From Aquamicrobium sp. LC103 (GTDB lineage Bacteria; Pseudomonadota; Alphaproteobacteria; Rhizobiales; Rhizobiaceae): 64,000 nucleotides of DNA. The translations under genes and the position numbers were made by a program. The stretch is from positions 1 through 64,000 of the forward strand of contig NZ_LBCQ02000008.1 in NCBI RefSeq assembly GCF_001014615.2, in the 5' to 3' direction. The notes under the pieces were generated by a model, which saw only the letters and a program-made list of their open reading frames with translations, did no database searches and was not told the origin of the DNA. This document shows positions 61,917 to 64,000 of this stretch, in pieces. Each line of letters begins with the position of its first letter. Position 1 is the first letter of the stretch.

Positions 61917-63686
61917 TCAGCTTCTGGAAGCGCGGCGAGAGCGTCCGTCAGCGACCGCCTGATTGATAGCGTCCTGAAGCTGTTCCCCGCTGACCGGTTT
62001 GTGCAGGAGGAGGCATTTGCCGGCCGAAACCTCCTTGAGGCGCGAAGGTGATGTGTCGCCGGTGACGACGATGGCCGGGACCGCATAGCCGAGATGCGCG
62101 CGCAACGCCTCGATCGCCTCCAGGCCTGTGGCACCATGCCTGAGGCGATAGTCGGCGATGATGAGATCGATGCTCGCCTCGCCGGTCCGCTCGGCGGTGG
62201 AACGGACCCGCATGGTCTCGGCGACGGAACCGCCGGCATAAACGCGATGGCCGTCGAGCGTGAGCAGCCGGACGACTGCATCGAGAATGTCCTGCTCGTC
62301 CTCGATCACCATGATGCCGAGCGGCTCGGCGCTGCCCGGTCCCAAAACAACGGGCGCCGGCGCCGGCGCCTTGCGAAGCACCGGAACCGTGATGGAGAAC
62401 ATCGAGCCGTGCCCCGGGACGGAATTGAGCTTCAGTTTGTGCCGGAGCAGTTCGGCGGTGCGGCGCACGATGGCGAGACCGAGCCCCAGGCCCTGCGCGC
62501 GGTCGCGCGACGGGTTCTGCAACTGCACGAATTCCTCGAATATAGCCGCGTGCTTGTCGTGCGGGATGCCGGGACCTGTGTCCCATATCTGAATCTCGAC
62601 CGAGGCGCCGCGTCGACGGCAGCCCAACAGCACGCGGCCGCTTTGGGTGTAGCGGAAGGCATTGGTCAGGAGATTGTCGAGGATGCGCTTCAGCATCATC
62701 GGGTCGGTGTCGACGCGTAGGTCGCATTCGACCACCCTCCATTCGAGACCCTTCTTCATAGCCGAGGCCGCGAATTCGCTGCGGAGATTGCGAAGCAGTT
62801 CGCGCAGATCCACGCTCTGCCGTGCGACCGTGACGACGCCGGCGTCGAGCTTCGAGATGTCGAGCAAGGCATTCAGCAGGCCGCTGAGATTGCCGACGAT
62901 GGACTTCGCCTTGCCGGCCAGATCGCTTGCCTCGCTCGAAGGAACGTCGCCGCGCCTAGCCAGCATGGCAAGGGCCGAGACCAGGAGGCTCAGTGCATGA
63001 ATCGGTTGACGCAGGTCGTGACTGGCGGCTGCGAGAAAACGCGTCTTGGCGCGGTCGGCCGCCTGCGCGCGATCACGTTCCTCCTCGAGATCGCTGATCA
63101 GTTCGACATTTTCGAGCCGCAGCCGCACCGTCTCGCGCAGCATGCGATAGGTGACGCGGCAATAATAGAAATTGATGGTCACGAGACAGGCGAGCAGGAA
63201 GAGATAGGCGTATGAGATCTCGCCGGGCATCTCGATCATGCGAAGCGCCACCGGCGCGATCGTCGCGAGGATCGAACCGACGAGCGCCGGCGGGAAGGCG
63301 GAGAGCGAGGGCACGGTGCCGCAGATGAGCCCGGTCAGGGCGACGATCGTGAAGGAAAGCAGGAACGGTTCCTCGGGCAGGAAACCGATCCAGCCGAGGA
63401 TTCCCCACAGGAGGCCCGACACCCAGGAGAAACCGGCTGCCAGCCACGCCCACCCCGTAAGCGGACCTGATTCCCTCCGTCGGTGGAAGAAGCGGCGGGC
63501 AACGAGAACACGCGCGAGAATGAGCAGATACAGCGCCGCGACCCAAGCGCCCAGCCAACCGGCGGGCGCGGCATCCCTGAGCACAAAAACTGCGGCAAGC
63601 GAAACACCCACATTGGAGGCGACGACGCCATAGGAATTGCGGTAGAGAAGCTCGACGAGGGCCTCTTTTATCTTGTCTTCCTGCAT
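61917..63686 (-). CDS. Hybrid sensor histidine kinase with C-terminal receiver domain
   Basis: This is a 589-residue protein. About six membrane segments lie in residues 15-190. A coiled linker is followed by the phosphoacceptor box AAASHDLRQPIHALSLLVSA (His near 232), N box ILDNLLTNAFRYTQSG, G1 WDTGPGIP and G2 AQGLGLGLAIV. The C-terminal receiver (about 468-585) has VIEDEQD and the phosphoacceptor Asp in IIADYRLR. The ATG at 63686 is used; the open frame upstream is not membrane-like. The HDLRQP form of the H box is common in rhizobial orphan hybrids. It is divergent from a response regulator gene, a likely partner. Confidence 0.92.
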   Translation of the reverse strand: MQEDKIKEALVELLYRNSYGVVASNVGVSLAAVFVLRDAAPAGWLGAWVAALYLLILARVLVARRFFHRRRESGPLTGWAWLAAGFSWVSGLLWGILGWIGFLPEEPFLLSFTIVALTGLICGTVPSLSAFPPALVGSILATIAPVALRMIEMPGEISYAYLFLLACLVTINFYYCRVTYRMLRETVRLRLENVELISDLEEERDRAQAADRAKTRFLAAASHDLRQPIHALSLLVSALAMLARRGDVPSSEASDLAGKAKSIVGNLSGLLNALLDISKLDAGVVTVARQSVDLRELLRNLRSEFAASAMKKGLEWRVVECDLRVDTDPMMLKRILDNLLTNAFRYTQSGRVLLGCRRRGASVEIQIWDTGPGIPHDKHAAIFEEFVQLQNPSRDRAQGLGLGLAIVRRTAELLRHKLKLNSVPGHGSMFSITVPVLRKAPAPAPVVLGPGSAEPLGIMVIEDEQDILDAVVRLLTLDGHRVYAGGSVAETMRVRSTAERTGEASIDLIIADYRLRHGATGLEAIEALRAHLGYAVPAIVVTGDTSPSRLKEVSAGKCLLLHKPVSGEQLQDAINQAVADGRSRRASRS

Positions 63687-63805
63687 CGTGTCCCCCCCAT
63701 GCTTTCCCGGGCCAGGCGTAAGAAGCACTTCTCTCCGGTGCAACCTGTTTTTCATAAATTGACGATCAAACGCCATATGCCGCCGCTTGAAGGAAGATGA
63801 CCGAA

Positions 63806-64000
63806 TGCACCGCCCGCTGACCGCGATTCTCGCGGATGACCACGCCATCGTCCGCGAGGGGCTGAAGCTTCTGATCTCGGCGATGGAAGGTGTATCGGCC
63901 GTCGCCGAGGCGGCGGACGGCGAGACGCTGCTCAGGCTCGTGAAAGGCAGCCGGGCCGATCTGCTGATACTTGATCTCGGCATGCCGGGCGTCGCAGGCA
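63806..64000 (+). CDS. Response regulator, 3' end outside window
   Basis: This is the first 65 residues of a receiver domain: acidic pair ADDHAIVREGLK (about 10-21) and phosphoacceptor Asp near 57 in LLILDLGMPG. The DDHAIVREGL form is typical of NarL/LuxR-type regulators, so a C-terminal helix-turn-helix is expected beyond the window. GGAAG lies about 8 bases upstream of the ATG. It is divergent from the hybrid kinase and probably functions with it. Confidence 0.85.

Overview
The window is GC-rich (mostly above 60% by eye) with tightly packed, long operons of ABC and TRAP transport genes. The rhamnose locus has the gene order rhaR-S-T-P-Q-U-K with divergent rhaD-I, which is the layout known from Rhizobium. 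Together with the many solute transporters, this points to a rhizobial alphaproteobacterium of the Mesorhizobium/Aminobacter/Rhizobium type. I saw no tRNA, rRNA, insertion sequence, phage gene or CRISPR array. It looks like a chromosomal or large-replicon catabolic region rather than a mobile island.

Layout: 1-2296 is the start of a secreted Ig-like repeat protein that runs off the left edge. 2881-3162 is a small membrane-anchored protein. 3416-12418 is an RpiR-regulated cluster: an enolase-superfamily enzyme, a creatininase-family amidohydrolase, a five-gene oligopeptide-type ABC importer and a RidA protein; its substrate is unknown. 12470-18168 is a choline/ethanolamine-type cluster with EutH permease, a dimethylglycine-dehydrogenase-like flavoprotein, a choline/ethanolamine kinase-like protein and a divergent DeoR regulator. 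18096-20637 is a Cpx-like envelope-stress operon preceded by a GTAAA-N5-GTAAA box. 20890-31827 is the complete L-rhamnose uptake and catabolism locus. 31992-37004 is a TetR-RND efflux set. 37074-38186 is an acyltransferase.

38398-44005 holds a TRAP transporter with a thiamine-diphosphate enzyme and a divergent IclR regulator. 44024-45217 is an OpgC-like membrane protein. 45726-49240 is a branched-chain-type ABC importer whose second permease and first ATPase are fused in one polypeptide; no binding protein lies nearby. 49257-56904 is a second oligopeptide-type system: the permease/ATPase/GAF operon runs left from an XRE-cupin regulator, while the regulator, binding protein and M24 peptidase run right. 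56984-59928 is a metal-chelate-type ABC importer, followed by a divergent methyltransferase and an SGNH-hydrolase-like protein. The right edge holds a hybrid histidine kinase and the start of a divergent response regulator.

The common logic is local regulator plus transporter plus one or a few catabolic enzymes, repeated about six times. Several divergent promoter regions carry clear inverted or direct repeats that are good operator candidates: RpiR at 4301/4486, DeoR at 17198-17251, Cpx at 20718, RhaR at 28256-28328, IclR at 43096 and XRE-cupin at 53440. Three binding-protein genes are followed by strong intercistronic hairpins without a T-run, fitting higher expression of the binding protein than of its membrane partners. 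The least familiar units are the RpiR/enolase/creatininase/RidA cluster and the EutH/flavoprotein/kinase cluster.
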